This document shows positions 16,494 through 26,977 of a stretch of 64,000 nucleotides of DNA, piece after piece. Below the pieces are notes generated by a model. That model was not told the origin of the DNA. It ran no database searches and saw nothing but the letters and a program-made list of their open reading frames with translations. Where the stretch lies: assembly GCA_020635815.1 (NCBI GenBank), contig JACJZB010000003.1, positions 310,001 to 374,000 on the forward strand. The letters run 5' to 3'. The DNA is from Flavobacteriales bacterium. Its GTDB lineage: Bacteria; Bacteroidota; Bacteroidia; Flavobacteriales_E; Vicingaceae. The first letter of the stretch is position 1; the number at the start of each line of letters is the position of its first letter. Both the position numbers and the translations under genes were made by a program.

Positions 16494-17678
16494 ATGAATG
16501 TAGTTTTTTTTGATGATAATAGAACGGAGTTTTTACCTTTAACCTACACTAAGCCAGTTGCTTTGTTAAGAATTGGAATTCTTACATTGCAAGATAAATG
16601 GGTAAAATATTTTGAGAAAAATAATGTAGAACTATCCATTTCATATTTAACAGAGGAATATTTAAGTAAAAAATATCCGTTTAAAGATGATAAAGAAAGT
16701 ATTTATATAAATCCAAGATATTGTCCTAATCAGTTCTTAGTAGATTTTATACTCGATAATTTAAATAGTAATGAAGCTATTTTTGATAACAACATTTTAA
16801 TTGCATCTAAATGTAGTAGAGATGAGTTTGAACAAGCAAATTTTTATATAAAAGATTACAACCAAAGTTTTATTCAACTTAAAATTGAAAAAATAACTGA
16901 TTTGTTTTCTAAAAATGAAGAAGCAATAAGAGCCGATTTTACTTTGCTTACAGCGGGAAGAAAATCACAAACTTTATCATCAACAAATACCATAATAGGA
17001 GATGATATTTTTATTGAAGAAGGAGCTAAAGTTGAAGCAGCTATTTTAAATTCGACAACAGGACCAATTTATATAGGAAAAGATGCAGAGGTTATGGAGG
17101 GGAGTGTGGTAAGAGGTCCTTTAGCTTTGTGTGAGCATGCAACATTAAAGTTAGCAACCAAAATATATGGAGCAACAACAGTTGGCCCACACAGTAAAGT
17201 TGGAGGAGAAGTGACCAATAGTGTAATTCAAGGTTATTCCAACAAAGGACATGATGGCTTTTTAGGAAATTCTATAATAGGAGAGTGGTGTAATTTAGGT
17301 GCTGATACTAATAATTCTAACCTTAAAAATAATTATGCTGAAGTTAAATTGTGGTCGTATGAAACGGAACGATTTAAAAATACAGGCTTACAATTTTGCG
17401 GTTTAGTGATGGGAGATCATTCTAAATGTGGGATTAATACAATGTTTAACACTGGTACGGTTGTAGGAGTTTCGGCTAATATTTTTGGAAGTGGTTTTCC
17501 ACGTAACTTTTTACCTTCGTTTTCTTGGGGAGGAGCAAGTGGAACAACTACCTATAGTTTAAATAAGGTGTTTGAAGTAGCAGAAAAGGTAATGGAAAGA
17601 AGAGGTGTTGAACTAACCGATATTGACAAAGATTTACTGACTACCGTTTTTGAATTAACAGCAAAATACAGAAAATAA
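16494..17678 (+). CDS. GlmU-like sugar nucleotidyltransferase with left-handed beta-helix
   Basis: 394 residues from the ATG at 16494; an in-frame TTG lies 9 bp earlier and is less likely. The N-terminal part (about 1-170) resembles a degenerate nucleotidyltransferase (MNVVFFDDNRTEFLPLTYTK; the usual GxGTRL loop is missing). The C-terminal part (about 175-360) is a hexapeptide-repeat left-handed beta-helix as in GlmU. The family is widespread in Bacteroidota and annotated as putative sugar nucleotidyltransferase; its true substrate is unknown. The missing nucleotide loop makes UDP-GlcNAc synthesis doubtful. Confidence 0.8.
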   Translation: MNVVFFDDNRTEFLPLTYTKPVALLRIGILTLQDKWVKYFEKNNVELSISYLTEEYLSKKYPFKDDKESIYINPRYCPNQFLVDFILDNLNSNEAIFDNNILIASKCSRDEFEQANFYIKDYNQSFIQLKIEKITDLFSKNEEAIRADFTLLTAGRKSQTLSSTNTIIGDDIFIEEGAKVEAAILNSTTGPIYIGKDAEVMEGSVVRGPLALCEHATLKLATKIYGATTVGPHSKVGGEVTNSVIQGYSNKGHDGFLGNSIIGEWCNLGADTNNSNLKNNYAEVKLWSYETERFKNTGLQFCGLVMGDHSKCGINTMFNTGTVVGVSANIFGSGFPRNFLPSFSWGGASGTTTYSLNKVFEVAEKVMERRGVELTDIDKDLLTTVFELTAKYRK

Positions 17679-17697
17679 AACGACAATATTTCCGTAT

Positions 17698-17705
17698 TAT
17701 TTTTG
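17698..17705 (+). promoter_or_regulatory. -7 element (TATTTTTG) for lon
   Basis: This is an exact TAnnTTTG match 94 bp before the lon start. No clear -33 TTG was seen. Confidence 0.35.
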
Positions 17706-17798
17706 TGGCATAAACCTTGAAACAATACAAGGAAGCGGTATTATTTTATTTTATTAGATTAATACTGTCATTTTGACTTATACATTAAAGATATTAAT

Positions 17799-20243
17799 AT
17801 GAAAGATAATTTTGATTTTGACCAAATAACATTATCAAATGTGATGGATGAAGAAGCTGAGTTTATTCCTTTGTTGTCTGCTGATGATGAAGAACAAATA
17901 AATTCTGAAGAATTACCAGAAGAATTACCAATATTACCATTAAGAAACACCGTATTATTTCCAGGGGTTGTTATACCCATTACAGTAGGAAGAGATAAGT
18001 CCATTAAATTAATTAAAGAAGCTTACAAAGGGAATAAAACCTTAGGTGTTGTTTCCCAAAAAAATGATGAGGTAGAAGACCCTTCTTTTGAAGATTTAAA
18101 TACCATTGGAACAGTAGCTCATATTTTAAAAATGTTGAGAATGCCCGATGGAAATACAACTGTTATTATTCAGGGTAAAAGAAGATTTCGATTAAAAGAG
18201 GTAACACAAACAGAGCCTTTTTTAAAAGCAACAATAGAATCGTTTAACCAAGCTGAAAAGCCGAAAGGAAAGAATTTTAATGCTTTGGTGAGTTCTATAA
18301 AAGATTTAGCTTCTCAAATTATTGAGCAGTCACCGAATATCCCTACAGAGGCAACTTTTGCAATTAAAAACATAGAAAGTCCTACGTTTTTGATCAATTT
18401 TATTGCGTCAAATATGAAGGCTGGAGTTCAGGAAAAACAAGATTTGTTGGAAGTTCCTGAATTGAATGAAAGGGCTAATAAATTGTTGATTCATTTAACT
18501 AAAGAGTTACAATTATTGGAGCTGAAAAATGATATTCAATCTAAAGTTAGAACAGACTTAGATAGGCAGCAAAGAGAATATTTTTTAAATCAACAAATAA
18601 AGCAAATTCAAGAAGAGTTAGGTGGAGATCCAGTTCAACAAGAAGTAGAAGAATTTAAAGCTAAAGCTAAAAAGAAGAAGTGGAATAAAGAAGTAGAAAA
18701 GCGATTTAATAAAGAAGTAGAAAAATTATCAAGATTAAACTCTCAATCTGCAGAATATTCTGTGCAATTAAATTATATAGAAACAATAGTTGAATTGCCT
18801 TGGGGTAGCTATACCAAAGATAATTTTGATTTAAAAAGAGCTCAAAAGATTTTAGATAGAGATCATTTTGGATTGGATAAAGTAAAAGATAGAATTATCG
18901 AACATTTAGCAGTTTTAAAATTAAAAGGAGATATGAAATCTCCAATTTTATGTTTGTATGGCCCTCCAGGTGTAGGTAAAACCTCACTTGGTAAGTCAGT
19001 TGCCGAAGCTTTAGGTAGAAAATATATTCGTATGTCGCTAGGAGGATTAAGAGATGAAGCAGAAATAAGAGGACATCGAAAAACTTATATAGGGGCAATG
19101 CCCGGTAGAGTTATTCAAAATTTAAAGAAAGCAAACTCATCAAATCCAATTTTTGTGTTAGATGAAATAGATAAGTTGGGAAATAGTCATCAAGGAGATC
19201 CATCTTCTGCATTATTAGAAGTACTTGATCCTGAGCAAAATTCTACTTTTTACGATAATTTCTTAGAATTAGATTATGACTTATCAAAGGTGTTATTTAT
19301 AGCAACAGCAAACTCATTATCTTCAATACAACCTGCTTTAAGAGACAGAATGGAAATTATTGAAGTAAGCGGTTACACTGTTGAGGAGAAAATAGAAATT
19401 GCTAAAAAACACCTAATTCCTAAGTTGTTAAAAAATCATGGATTAAAAAAGACGGATATTAATATTCCTAAAAATGTAATCGAAAAAGTAATTACTGAAT
19501 ATACTCGTGAGTCTGGGGTGCGTTTGTTAGAAAAAACATTAGCAAAAGTAGTGAGAAGTGTAGCGAAAGAAATTGCAATGGAAAATGAGTTTGAGTCAAA
19601 AATTACTTTAGAGCAATTAGGAAAAATATTAGGGCCTGGTCATTCAAGAGATAAATACCAAGGGAATGATGTTGCCGGTGTAGTTACTGGTTTAGCATGG
19701 ACTTCTGTAGGTGGTGATATTTTGTTTATTGAAACAAGTTTAAGTAAAGGAAAAGGAAAATTAACCCTTACAGGAAACCTAGGAGATGTAATGAAAGAGT
19801 CTGCCGTAATTGCTTTAGCTTACTTAAAAGCACATTCAGAAATGATTGGACTTAAACCAGAAGTATTTAATAATTGGGATATTCATGTGCACGTACCAGA
19901 AGGAGCAACTCCTAAAGATGGACCATCAGCAGGAATTACAATGTTAACTGCTTTAGCATCAGCTTTTACACAGCGTAAGGTGAAGAATAAATTGGCTATG
20001 ACCGGAGAAATAACTTTAAGAGGAAGAGTGTTGCCAGTAGGTGGAATTAAAGAGAAAATTTTAGCGGCAAAAAGAGCAGATATTACTGAGATAATTCTTT
20101 CGGAGGACAATAAAAAAGACGTTTTAGAAATAAATGAAAACTACTTGAAAGGAGTTAAGTTTAGTTATGTAAAAAACATGATGGAAGTAATAGATTTAGC
20201 TTTAACAAATCAAAAAGTAACTAAAGCTATAAAAGTCGCTTAA
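17799..20243 (+). CDS. lon: ATP-dependent protease La
   Basis: An 814-residue homo-oligomeric cytoplasmic protease that degrades misfolded and regulatory proteins. The N-terminal substrate-binding LON domain spans about 45-240. The AAA+ domain carries Walker A GPPGVGKTS and Walker B PIFVLDEIDKL. The C-terminal protease domain has catalytic S710 (KDGPSAG) and K753 (second lysine of GGIKEK). All catalytic residues are present and length is normal. It is a single gene with its own terminator. Confidence 0.97.
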   Translation: MKDNFDFDQITLSNVMDEEAEFIPLLSADDEEQINSEELPEELPILPLRNTVLFPGVVIPITVGRDKSIKLIKEAYKGNKTLGVVSQKNDEVEDPSFEDLNTIGTVAHILKMLRMPDGNTTVIIQGKRRFRLKEVTQTEPFLKATIESFNQAEKPKGKNFNALVSSIKDLASQIIEQSPNIPTEATFAIKNIESPTFLINFIASNMKAGVQEKQDLLEVPELNERANKLLIHLTKELQLLELKNDIQSKVRTDLDRQQREYFLNQQIKQIQEELGGDPVQQEVEEFKAKAKKKKWNKEVEKRFNKEVEKLSRLNSQSAEYSVQLNYIETIVELPWGSYTKDNFDLKRAQKILDRDHFGLDKVKDRIIEHLAVLKLKGDMKSPILCLYGPPGVGKTSLGKSVAEALGRKYIRMSLGGLRDEAEIRGHRKTYIGAMPGRVIQNLKKANSSNPIFVLDEIDKLGNSHQGDPSSALLEVLDPEQNSTFYDNFLELDYDLSKVLFIATANSLSSIQPALRDRMEIIEVSGYTVEEKIEIAKKHLIPKLLKNHGLKKTDINIPKNVIEKVITEYTRESGVRLLEKTLAKVVRSVAKEIAMENEFESKITLEQLGKILGPGHSRDKYQGNDVAGVVTGLAWTSVGGDILFIETSLSKGKGKLTLTGNLGDVMKESAVIALAYLKAHSEMIGLKPEVFNNWDIHVHVPEGATPKDGPSAGITMLTALASAFTQRKVKNKLAMTGEITLRGRVLPVGGIKEKILAAKRADITEIILSEDNKKDVLEINENYLKGVKFSYVKNMMEVIDLALTNQKVTKAIKVA

Positions 20244-20303
20244 CCTTTTGTTTTTATAAAGTACTTTTCCAAAGTTTATAACTTAAAAAGTAAAAGTAAA
20301 GTC

Positions 20304-20343
20304 AACACCCTCTAGGTTTTTAAGAGTCTAGAGGGTGTTTTTT
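20304..20343 (+). terminator. Terminator after lon
   Basis: The 12-bp arms AACACCCTCTAG and CTAGAGGGTGTT surround a 12-nt loop, followed by a T run. Confidence 0.9.
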
Positions 20344-20404
20344 CACTATCAACAACTGTTAATAATTATTCAAAAGTTTAAAAATTAAACAATAGCAAAA
20401 AAGT

Positions 20405-20412
20405 TATTTTTG
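20405..20412 (+). promoter_or_regulatory. -7 element (TATTTTTG) for dnaN
   Basis: This is an exact TAnnTTTG match 28 bp before the dnaN start, immediately after the lon terminator region. Confidence 0.45.
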
Positions 20413-20439
20413 TTTTAGTTAAATAAAGAAAAAACCAAC

Positions 20440-21561
20440 ATGAAATTTATAGTATCAAGTTCAATTTTATTAAAGCAACTGCAACTAGTTGGGGGTGTTT
20501 TAAATTCGAATAACACGTTACCTATTTTAGATAATTTTTTATTTGAAATAAAAAAAGGAAAGTTAAGCATTACAGCTTCTGATTTAGAAACAACAATGAT
20601 AACTCAGGTTAACGTTGAAGCTAAAGAAGATGGTGTTATTGCTATGCCAGCTAAACTATTGTTAGATACGTTAAAATCATTTCCAGAACAGCCGTTAACA
20701 TTTACTATTGATAACGATAATTTTGGAGTTGAAATTTCTTCTGATTATGGAAAGTATAAGTTAACAGGACATAATGGTTCTGAGTTCCCAAAAACGCCAA
20801 AATTAGAATCGCCATCAAACATTAATATTGATGCGGCTACTTTAGCAAATGGAATTAATAAATCTCTATTTGCAACTGGTAATGATGAGTTAAGACCAGT
20901 AATGTCTGGTGTTTTCTTTGAACTGAATAATGATGATTTAACTTTTGTTGCAACAGATGCTCACAAATTAGTTAAATACAGAAGAACAGACATTAAGTCG
21001 GAAGTAGGTTCATCATTTATTTTACCTAAAAAACCATTAACATTATTAAAAGGAGTATTAGCTAATTTAACGGAAGAAGTTAAGGTGCAGTATAACGAAA
21101 CCAATGCAATGTTTGCATTTGGAGATACGAAGATGATTTGTAGATTAATTGATGGGAAATATCCTAATTATAATGCAGTTATACCTACAGAAAATCCTAA
21201 TAAATTGACTATTAACAGAAATGCATTATTGAGTTCAGTAAAAAGAGTATCTATTTTCTCAAACAAAACTACTCACCAAGTTCGTTTAAAAATGACAGGT
21301 AGTGAGTTGAATGTTTCTGCTGAAGATTTAGATTTTGCAAACGAAGCGAACGAAAGATTAACTTGTCAGTACGAAGGAGAAGACATGGAAATTGGGTTTA
21401 ACTCTCGCTTTTTAGTAGAGATGTTAACAAACCTAACTTCGGAAGAAGTAAACATTGCCATGTCAGCACCAAACAGAGCTGGAATTTTAACACCTTCAGA
21501 AAAAGAAGATGAGGCAGAAGAAATCTTAATGTTGGTGATGCCAGTGATGTTGAATAATTAG
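20440..21561 (+). CDS. dnaN: DNA polymerase III beta sliding clamp
   Basis: A 373-residue beta clamp: three topologically equal domains of about 120 residues that form a ring around DNA and tether polymerase III. The C-terminus is typical (ends LMLVMPVMLNN, the MPMRL-like tail), and the internal GVFFELNNDDLTFVATDAHK is characteristic. Here dnaN lies between lon and an M42 peptidase gene and not next to dnaA, as is common in Bacteroidota. Confidence 0.96.
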   Translation: MKFIVSSSILLKQLQLVGGVLNSNNTLPILDNFLFEIKKGKLSITASDLETTMITQVNVEAKEDGVIAMPAKLLLDTLKSFPEQPLTFTIDNDNFGVEISSDYGKYKLTGHNGSEFPKTPKLESPSNINIDAATLANGINKSLFATGNDELRPVMSGVFFELNNDDLTFVATDAHKLVKYRRTDIKSEVGSSFILPKKPLTLLKGVLANLTEEVKVQYNETNAMFAFGDTKMICRLIDGKYPNYNAVIPTENPNKLTINRNALLSSVKRVSIFSNKTTHQVRLKMTGSELNVSAEDLDFANEANERLTCQYEGEDMEIGFNSRFLVEMLTNLTSEEVNIAMSAPNRAGILTPSEKEDEAEEILMLVMPVMLNN

Positions 21562-21585
21562 GAAATAGTTTAAAGTTTAAAGTTC

Positions 21586-21624
21586 AGGGTTAAAAGTTTC
21601 TAGATTTTTAACCCTATTTTTTTT
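21586..21624 (+). terminator. Terminator after dnaN, directly before the next start codon
   Basis: The arms AGGGTTAAAA and TTTTAACCCT surround a 10-nt loop, followed by eight or more T. It ends 5 bp before the ATG of the M42 peptidase gene, so it may partly attenuate read-through into that gene. Confidence 0.75.
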
Positions 21625-21629
21625 ATAAT

Positions 21630-22553
21630 ATGAAATTTTTAAAAAAGTTAACCGAAATAGAAGTACCTTCTGGTAGCGAATATGTGATGAAAGAATTTTT
21701 GATGGATTACATTGAAAAAAATAAATCGAGTTGGAAAGTACAACCAGAAATAATTGAAGGAGAAGATTTTCAAGACAATATCATTTTAGTTTTTGGAGAA
21801 CCTCGAACAGCAATTTTTGCTCACATGGATTCGGTAGGCTATACAGTTGGGTATGACAATAATTTAATTAAAATTGGAGGTCCATCAGCTAAAAAAGGAG
21901 CTAAGCTAGTTGGAGAAGATAGTAAAGGTAGAATAGAAGGGGAATTAGTTACAGAAGAAGATGAGCACCAATTTTTGACTTATTCATTAAAATTTGATAG
22001 AGAAGTAGATAGAGCAACAACACTAACCTACAAGCCTGATTTTAGAGAAGATGATGAGTTTGTGCAATGTTGTTACATGGACAATAGACTAGGAATGTGG
22101 GTGGCTTTAGAAGTGGCTAAAACACTTGAAAACGGAGCAATTGTTTTTTCATCATGGGAAGAGCATGGAGGAGGAAGTGTAGGTTATTTAGGAAAGTTTT
22201 TATACGAAGGATATGATGTAAAACAAGCATTAATAGCGGATATAACATGGGTAACAAAAGGAGTTGAACACAATAAGGGTGTCGCAATTTCTATGCGAGA
22301 TTCAGGAATACCAAGAAGAACATATTTAAATAAAATTGTTTCTTTAGCAAAAGAAAGCAAGATACCATTTCAATTAGAAGTAGAAAGTGCTGGAGGTAGT
22401 GACGGAAATGCGTTGCAACGCTCTCCATATCCGTTCGATTGGTGTTTTATTGGAGCCCCTGAAGATAATGTTCATACCCCAGATGAAAAAGTACACAAAA
22501 ACGATATTAAAGCTATGGTTGATATGTATAATTATTTAATGGCAAGGTTGTAA
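21630..22553 (+). CDS. M42-type metallopeptidase (glutamyl aminopeptidase-like)
   Basis: 307 residues of the co-catalytic zinc peptidase clan (M42/M20/M28). Putative metal ligands and catalytic residues are AHMDSVG, YMDNRLG, SSWEEHGGGSVG (catalytic EE), ADITW and VHTPDEKVH. It is predicted to be a cytoplasmic aminopeptidase. The exact substrate is unknown, and the protein is slightly shorter than typical M42 members (about 340-360), so the inserted dimerisation domain may be reduced. The preceding terminator leaves no room for a promoter of its own just upstream. Confidence 0.85.
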   Translation: MKFLKKLTEIEVPSGSEYVMKEFLMDYIEKNKSSWKVQPEIIEGEDFQDNIILVFGEPRTAIFAHMDSVGYTVGYDNNLIKIGGPSAKKGAKLVGEDSKGRIEGELVTEEDEHQFLTYSLKFDREVDRATTLTYKPDFREDDEFVQCCYMDNRLGMWVALEVAKTLENGAIVFSSWEEHGGGSVGYLGKFLYEGYDVKQALIADITWVTKGVEHNKGVAISMRDSGIPRRTYLNKIVSLAKESKIPFQLEVESAGGSDGNALQRSPYPFDWCFIGAPEDNVHTPDEKVHKNDIKAMVDMYNYLMARL

Positions 22554-22606
22554 AAAAGCCTTATCTCCATTATTATTATATTTACTTTTTGTTAGATACA
22601 TTATAA

Positions 22607-24226
22607 GTGAATAATTCCAATACTATTTTTTCAAAGTTTAATATAGCTCTATTCGTTTTAGTATTGAGTGGAGTAATTTATTTCTGCTTAAAATCGAATA
22701 CGCTGTTAAGCGATTACTTAACTTGGGATGAAGTACATTATGCTACTTTAGCAGAAAAAGGAATTGCTTATAATGCCCTTGAAAAAAATAGCCTGAATTT
22801 TATTGCGTTTTACAAAATTGGAAAAGCAAGAGCAGATAAAGATACATTACTAAATAAGCAATTGGTTAAAGAGTATAATTATCCTGATGAGAATTTAAAC
22901 CCATTTTATTTACGTCATTACCATCCACCATTAGCAACTTATTATTGGAGTTTATTTACCTCAAATTCTAATATTTACGAAAAAGCTAAAAGTATAAGAT
23001 TTAGTAATATTATACTAGGGATACTTATAGTAATTTGTTTAATATCAACAATTTATATCATAAAAAGTAAAAAAAGATATGTGTTTACAGGAATATTATT
23101 AGTAATATTTTTATTGGTTACAAGCAATATTTTTAATTATAGCTTAGAAACCATAAATCTTCACACTTTCCAATTCTTGTTTGCGGTATTATTTATGGCG
23201 TTTCTAATGCGATGGTTAAATGAATCGACCAAAAAAAATGCAATCTACTTAGGGGCTTCAGTTGCATTTATGTTTTTAACATTAGAAACAGCTTTGTTTG
23301 TTGTTGCTGGGGCAATTTTAGCTTTATTGGTTACTAAACAAATAAAAAAGCTCTTTCAGTTTGCAGTTCCAATTTTTGGAAGTTTTTTAGTTTTTCTAGT
23401 TGCCATGTGGCCAGGTGTTATTAAAACATTAGCACCAATTAAAACATGGGTAATGTATGCAGCACGTATCTTTTTAAAAGGAAATGATGAATATGTTAAA
23501 GTTGATATGGCAGCATCATGGAAAACATTGTTTATAGAAAATCTTCCTCTTTTTGGTACAATTATAATATTGGTAATTGCATTGCTTTTTCTTGCTAGAA
23601 AAACAGCGAGTAATAAATTATACTTAATTCCTTACATTATTGCTTTTACTTATTTTATTGCGATAACACCTTTTATTTTAAATAAAACCTACATTTTTCC
23701 AGTTATCGGCTTATTGATTTTTGCAATAATATACAATTTAGCTGTTGTCGATTTCAGTAAATTCTCAACATTTAGTACTAAATATTCTAAATTAAACTAT
23801 TTAGTAATACCAGTTTTTGCTATATATATTACATATTTATTTGTTGATTTAGATTATAAAACAACCATAGTTAATAAGCAAAATGAAAGTAAATTGTTTA
23901 ATGAAGACATAAATGAATTACAACAACTAATAAAGGGTAAAGAAAATATAATTGCATTTAATGGACAATTGTTGCGGTATTATTTGCAAGATGAGAGCAT
24001 TGTAGATTTACGAAAAAATCAAAAGAAAGCACCAGGTTTTTACGTGAGAGAGAATGGCTTATATAAAGATGTTACAACGAATATAATGTCAAAAGAGATT
24101 GAAGCTATTATTATTCCTCTTAAATATTTAGGATATTATCCTACAGAGAAAACAAGAAAACTAGAGGCTTATGGATACAAAAAAATTAACTTACAGTATT
24201 TTCAAATTTTTGTAACACAAGAATAA
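22607..24226 (+). CDS. Multi-pass GT-C type glycosyltransferase (family 39-like)
   Basis: 539 residues with about 11-12 membrane segments. It starts with GTG because an in-frame stop lies immediately before (22604). The first periplasmic loop contains the GT-C acidic motif (SDYLTWDEVHYA) and later RHYHPPLATYYW. Such enzymes transfer sugars from polyprenyl-phosphate donors at the outer face of the inner membrane, as in PMT/ArnT. The acceptor is unknown. It opens a rightward surface-glycan group with YfhO, GT2 and flippase genes. Confidence 0.78.
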   Translation: MNNSNTIFSKFNIALFVLVLSGVIYFCLKSNTLLSDYLTWDEVHYATLAEKGIAYNALEKNSLNFIAFYKIGKARADKDTLLNKQLVKEYNYPDENLNPFYLRHYHPPLATYYWSLFTSNSNIYEKAKSIRFSNIILGILIVICLISTIYIIKSKKRYVFTGILLVIFLLVTSNIFNYSLETINLHTFQFLFAVLFMAFLMRWLNESTKKNAIYLGASVAFMFLTLETALFVVAGAILALLVTKQIKKLFQFAVPIFGSFLVFLVAMWPGVIKTLAPIKTWVMYAARIFLKGNDEYVKVDMAASWKTLFIENLPLFGTIIILVIALLFLARKTASNKLYLIPYIIAFTYFIAITPFILNKTYIFPVIGLLIFAIIYNLAVVDFSKFSTFSTKYSKLNYLVIPVFAIYITYLFVDLDYKTTIVNKQNESKLFNEDINELQQLIKGKENIIAFNGQLLRYYLQDESIVDLRKNQKKAPGFYVRENGLYKDVTTNIMSKEIEAIIIPLKYLGYYPTEKTRKLEAYGYKKINLQYFQIFVTQE

Positions 24227-24295
24227 AATAGAAATAAGTTTTAATACGTTGCTGAAACCGTTAAATTTGAAACGCTATACAATTTAAAAATAAAG

Positions 24296-26971
24296 ATGAA
24301 AGAATTTTTTAATAAAAATGGACAATACCTTTTAATTTTATTAGGTTTTATTGCAATTGCATGTATTTACTTTTTACCAGCTATACAAGGTTACTTTTTG
24401 GTTCAAGGCGATGTTTCTAGTTGGAAATCTGCGGCTAAAGAACTAGTTGATTTTAGAACTTTTTATGGTGAAGAAGCTGTCTGGACGAACTCTATGTTTG
24501 GCGGAATGCCCGGTTATATTATTTATACTATTTATCTAAATGGTTTTATATGGATGGATAAAATTATGTCTTTAGGCTTACCGTTTCCTATAGATGTAAT
24601 GTTTATAGCTATGGTTTCATTTTTTATTCTAGCCAAATCGTTAAAGGTAGAAACACTTATTGCTATTATTGGAGCAGTAGCTTTTGCATTTATCTCTTAT
24701 AATATATTAATTATTGAAGCAGGGCATAATACCAAAATGAGAGCCATAGCTTATATGCCAGCAGTATTAGGTGCCTTTATAATGATTTATAAAAATAAAA
24801 AGGTGTTATTACCAACTGCTATGTTGGCATTTTTTATGGCTTTAGAAATAAAAGCAGGACATATACAAATGACTTATTACCTGGCATTTATTTTAATTGC
24901 TATTGGTATCTATGAGTTTGTTAACTACTTAAAATCTAAGCAAATAAAATCATTTTTTATTAGAACAGCTTTGGTTATTGTTGCTTCAGGTTTAGGTTTG
25001 TTAGCTAATTTTACGAATACTTACTATACCTATTCTTATGGTAAAGATACGATGAGAGGAACGCCAGAAATTACAGTTAAACCAGCTGGAGCTCCAAATT
25101 CAGAAGCTGTTCAAACATCAGGTTTAGATAGAGATTATATTGTGCAATGGTGCTATGGAAAGCAAGAAACATTAAACCTATTAATACCTAATGCAAAAGG
25201 AGATAGCAAGAATCTTACAGGAGAATATTTCGATTATTTAAGAGAAAACAATCCTCAATTGTACAATTTTTCAGTAGAGCAGTATCAAAAAAATGGAGGT
25301 AAAGTTTTTGGAGGTTATTGGGGAGATCAACCATTTACTTCTGGTGCAAATTACTTAGGTGCTGTTATTGTCTTATTGGCAATAATGTATATGATTTTTG
25401 TTAAATCAAAATTAAAATGGCCACTTATAGCAGTAAGTTTTTTAGCCTTATTATTAGCTTGGGGTAAAAATTTAGGAGGATCAGTTGAAGAGATGTGGTT
25501 AACTAATTTCTTTATTGACTATGTGCCTCTTTACAGTAAGTTTAGAGCTGTTTCTTCGATATTGATAGTCTTGAATCTTTTATTCCCACTAATGGCAGTA
25601 TTGTTTGTAAACTACATTTACAACAATAAAGAATGGGCAAAGCAAAACTTAAAAAAGTTAATGATAGGTGGGGGAGCTGTTGCTGGGTTTATTCTAATAT
25701 TAGGAGTGATGCCTAATTTGTTAGATTACACAAATGATGTTGAAGATATGGTGTTTAATCAACTATATCAGAACTACAATCAAACAAAATCTGGAATTAA
25801 TCCTGCAGATGCAGAAACAGCTTTAATAGAATTTAGAAGTGGAGTTTTTCAGAAAGATGCTTTCAGAACTTTTGGATTTGTTGCTTTAGCATTGGTCTTA
25901 TTGATGTTATGGATAAATGATAAAGTGAAATATAAAGTAGCCGCTTTAGGTTTAGCCGTATTGGCATTAGTTGATGTAACCTTAGTTGATAAGCGTTATT
26001 TAAATAACGATAAAAATCCTCAAAACAAACGTAACTATTTATCGTGGGAAAAAAAGACTGGTTTTGAGAATACTCCAAATGCAAGCCAAGGTGATTATCA
26101 GATTTATTCGATGGAAACTGAGAAAAACCCTAAAATAGAACAAGAAGCTTTAGAGCGAATTAAAGAAGCAAAAAAAGAAAGTAAGAAGAATAGTGCTAAA
26201 ATAGAAGAGAGTGTTCGTTTTGCAACATTAAACTTTAACACCAATTATAGGGTGATGAATTTGGACAATCCTTTTAATAGTGCAACAGTTGCTTATTTTC
26301 ATAAGTCTTCGGGAGGTTATCATGCTGCTAAAATGGCACGTTACCAAGACATGATAGATTTCTATATTCAAAAAGAATTAAGCATGTTGCAAACACCTGA
26401 AAAAACAAAGGTGCTAAATATGCTAAACACAAAATATTATTTATACCAAGGTAATTTAGTGCTTGATAATCAATATGCTTATGGCAATGCTTGGTTTGTA
26501 AAAAATATAAAACTTGTTGATGATGCAAATGCCGAGATTTTATCAATTGAAGAAGTAAATCCAAAAGAAACGGCAATTGTAAATAAGAAATACGCCCAAA
26601 TGGTTAAGGATGATTACAAAACAACTGGAGCATCTATAATAATGAATGATTATAAGCCAAACCATATTGTTTATACTTCTAAATCTCCGACAGATCAATT
26701 GGCAGTTTTCTCTGAAATGTATTACCATGATGATTGGGTTGCATATATTGATGGTAAAGAAGTGCCTCATTTAAGAGCAAATTATATTTTACGTGCATTA
26801 CCAATTCCAGCAGGAGACCATAAGGTTGAATTTAAGTTCGAACCAAAAATGATGGCTATAGGAGATACAATTTCTATAAGTGTATTTGTATTGATAATGT
26901 TAGCTCTAGTATATGGTATTTATTCAGAGTGTAAGCAAAGTAATGAACCTTCCACAATTTCAGAAGCATAA
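24296..26971 (+). CDS. YfhO-family membrane protein
   Basis: An 891-residue integral membrane protein with about 12-13 segments, large periplasmic loops (about 250-340 and 560-800) and a C-terminal last helix. It matches the YfhO family: an early GDVSSWKSA loop and a C-terminal beta-rich ectodomain (YYHDDWVAYIDGKEVPHLRANY). Members are GT-C-related and linked to glycosylation of cell-wall polymers such as lipoteichoic acid in Firmicutes. The role in Bacteroidota is unknown. It starts 69 bp after the GT-C gene and ends 6 bp before the GT2 gene. Confidence 0.88.
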   Translation: MKEFFNKNGQYLLILLGFIAIACIYFLPAIQGYFLVQGDVSSWKSAAKELVDFRTFYGEEAVWTNSMFGGMPGYIIYTIYLNGFIWMDKIMSLGLPFPIDVMFIAMVSFFILAKSLKVETLIAIIGAVAFAFISYNILIIEAGHNTKMRAIAYMPAVLGAFIMIYKNKKVLLPTAMLAFFMALEIKAGHIQMTYYLAFILIAIGIYEFVNYLKSKQIKSFFIRTALVIVASGLGLLANFTNTYYTYSYGKDTMRGTPEITVKPAGAPNSEAVQTSGLDRDYIVQWCYGKQETLNLLIPNAKGDSKNLTGEYFDYLRENNPQLYNFSVEQYQKNGGKVFGGYWGDQPFTSGANYLGAVIVLLAIMYMIFVKSKLKWPLIAVSFLALLLAWGKNLGGSVEEMWLTNFFIDYVPLYSKFRAVSSILIVLNLLFPLMAVLFVNYIYNNKEWAKQNLKKLMIGGGAVAGFILILGVMPNLLDYTNDVEDMVFNQLYQNYNQTKSGINPADAETALIEFRSGVFQKDAFRTFGFVALALVLLMLWINDKVKYKVAALGLAVLALVDVTLVDKRYLNNDKNPQNKRNYLSWEKKTGFENTPNASQGDYQIYSMETEKNPKIEQEALERIKEAKKESKKNSAKIEESVRFATLNFNTNYRVMNLDNPFNSATVAYFHKSSGGYHAAKMARYQDMIDFYIQKELSMLQTPEKTKVLNMLNTKYYLYQGNLVLDNQYAYGNAWFVKNIKLVDDANAEILSIEEVNPKETAIVNKKYAQMVKDDYKTTGASIIMNDYKPNHIVYTSKSPTDQLAVFSEMYYHDDWVAYIDGKEVPHLRANYILRALPIPAGDHKVEFKFEPKMMAIGDTISISVFVLIMLALVYGIYSECKQSNEPSTISEA

Positions 26972-26977
26972 TTTATT

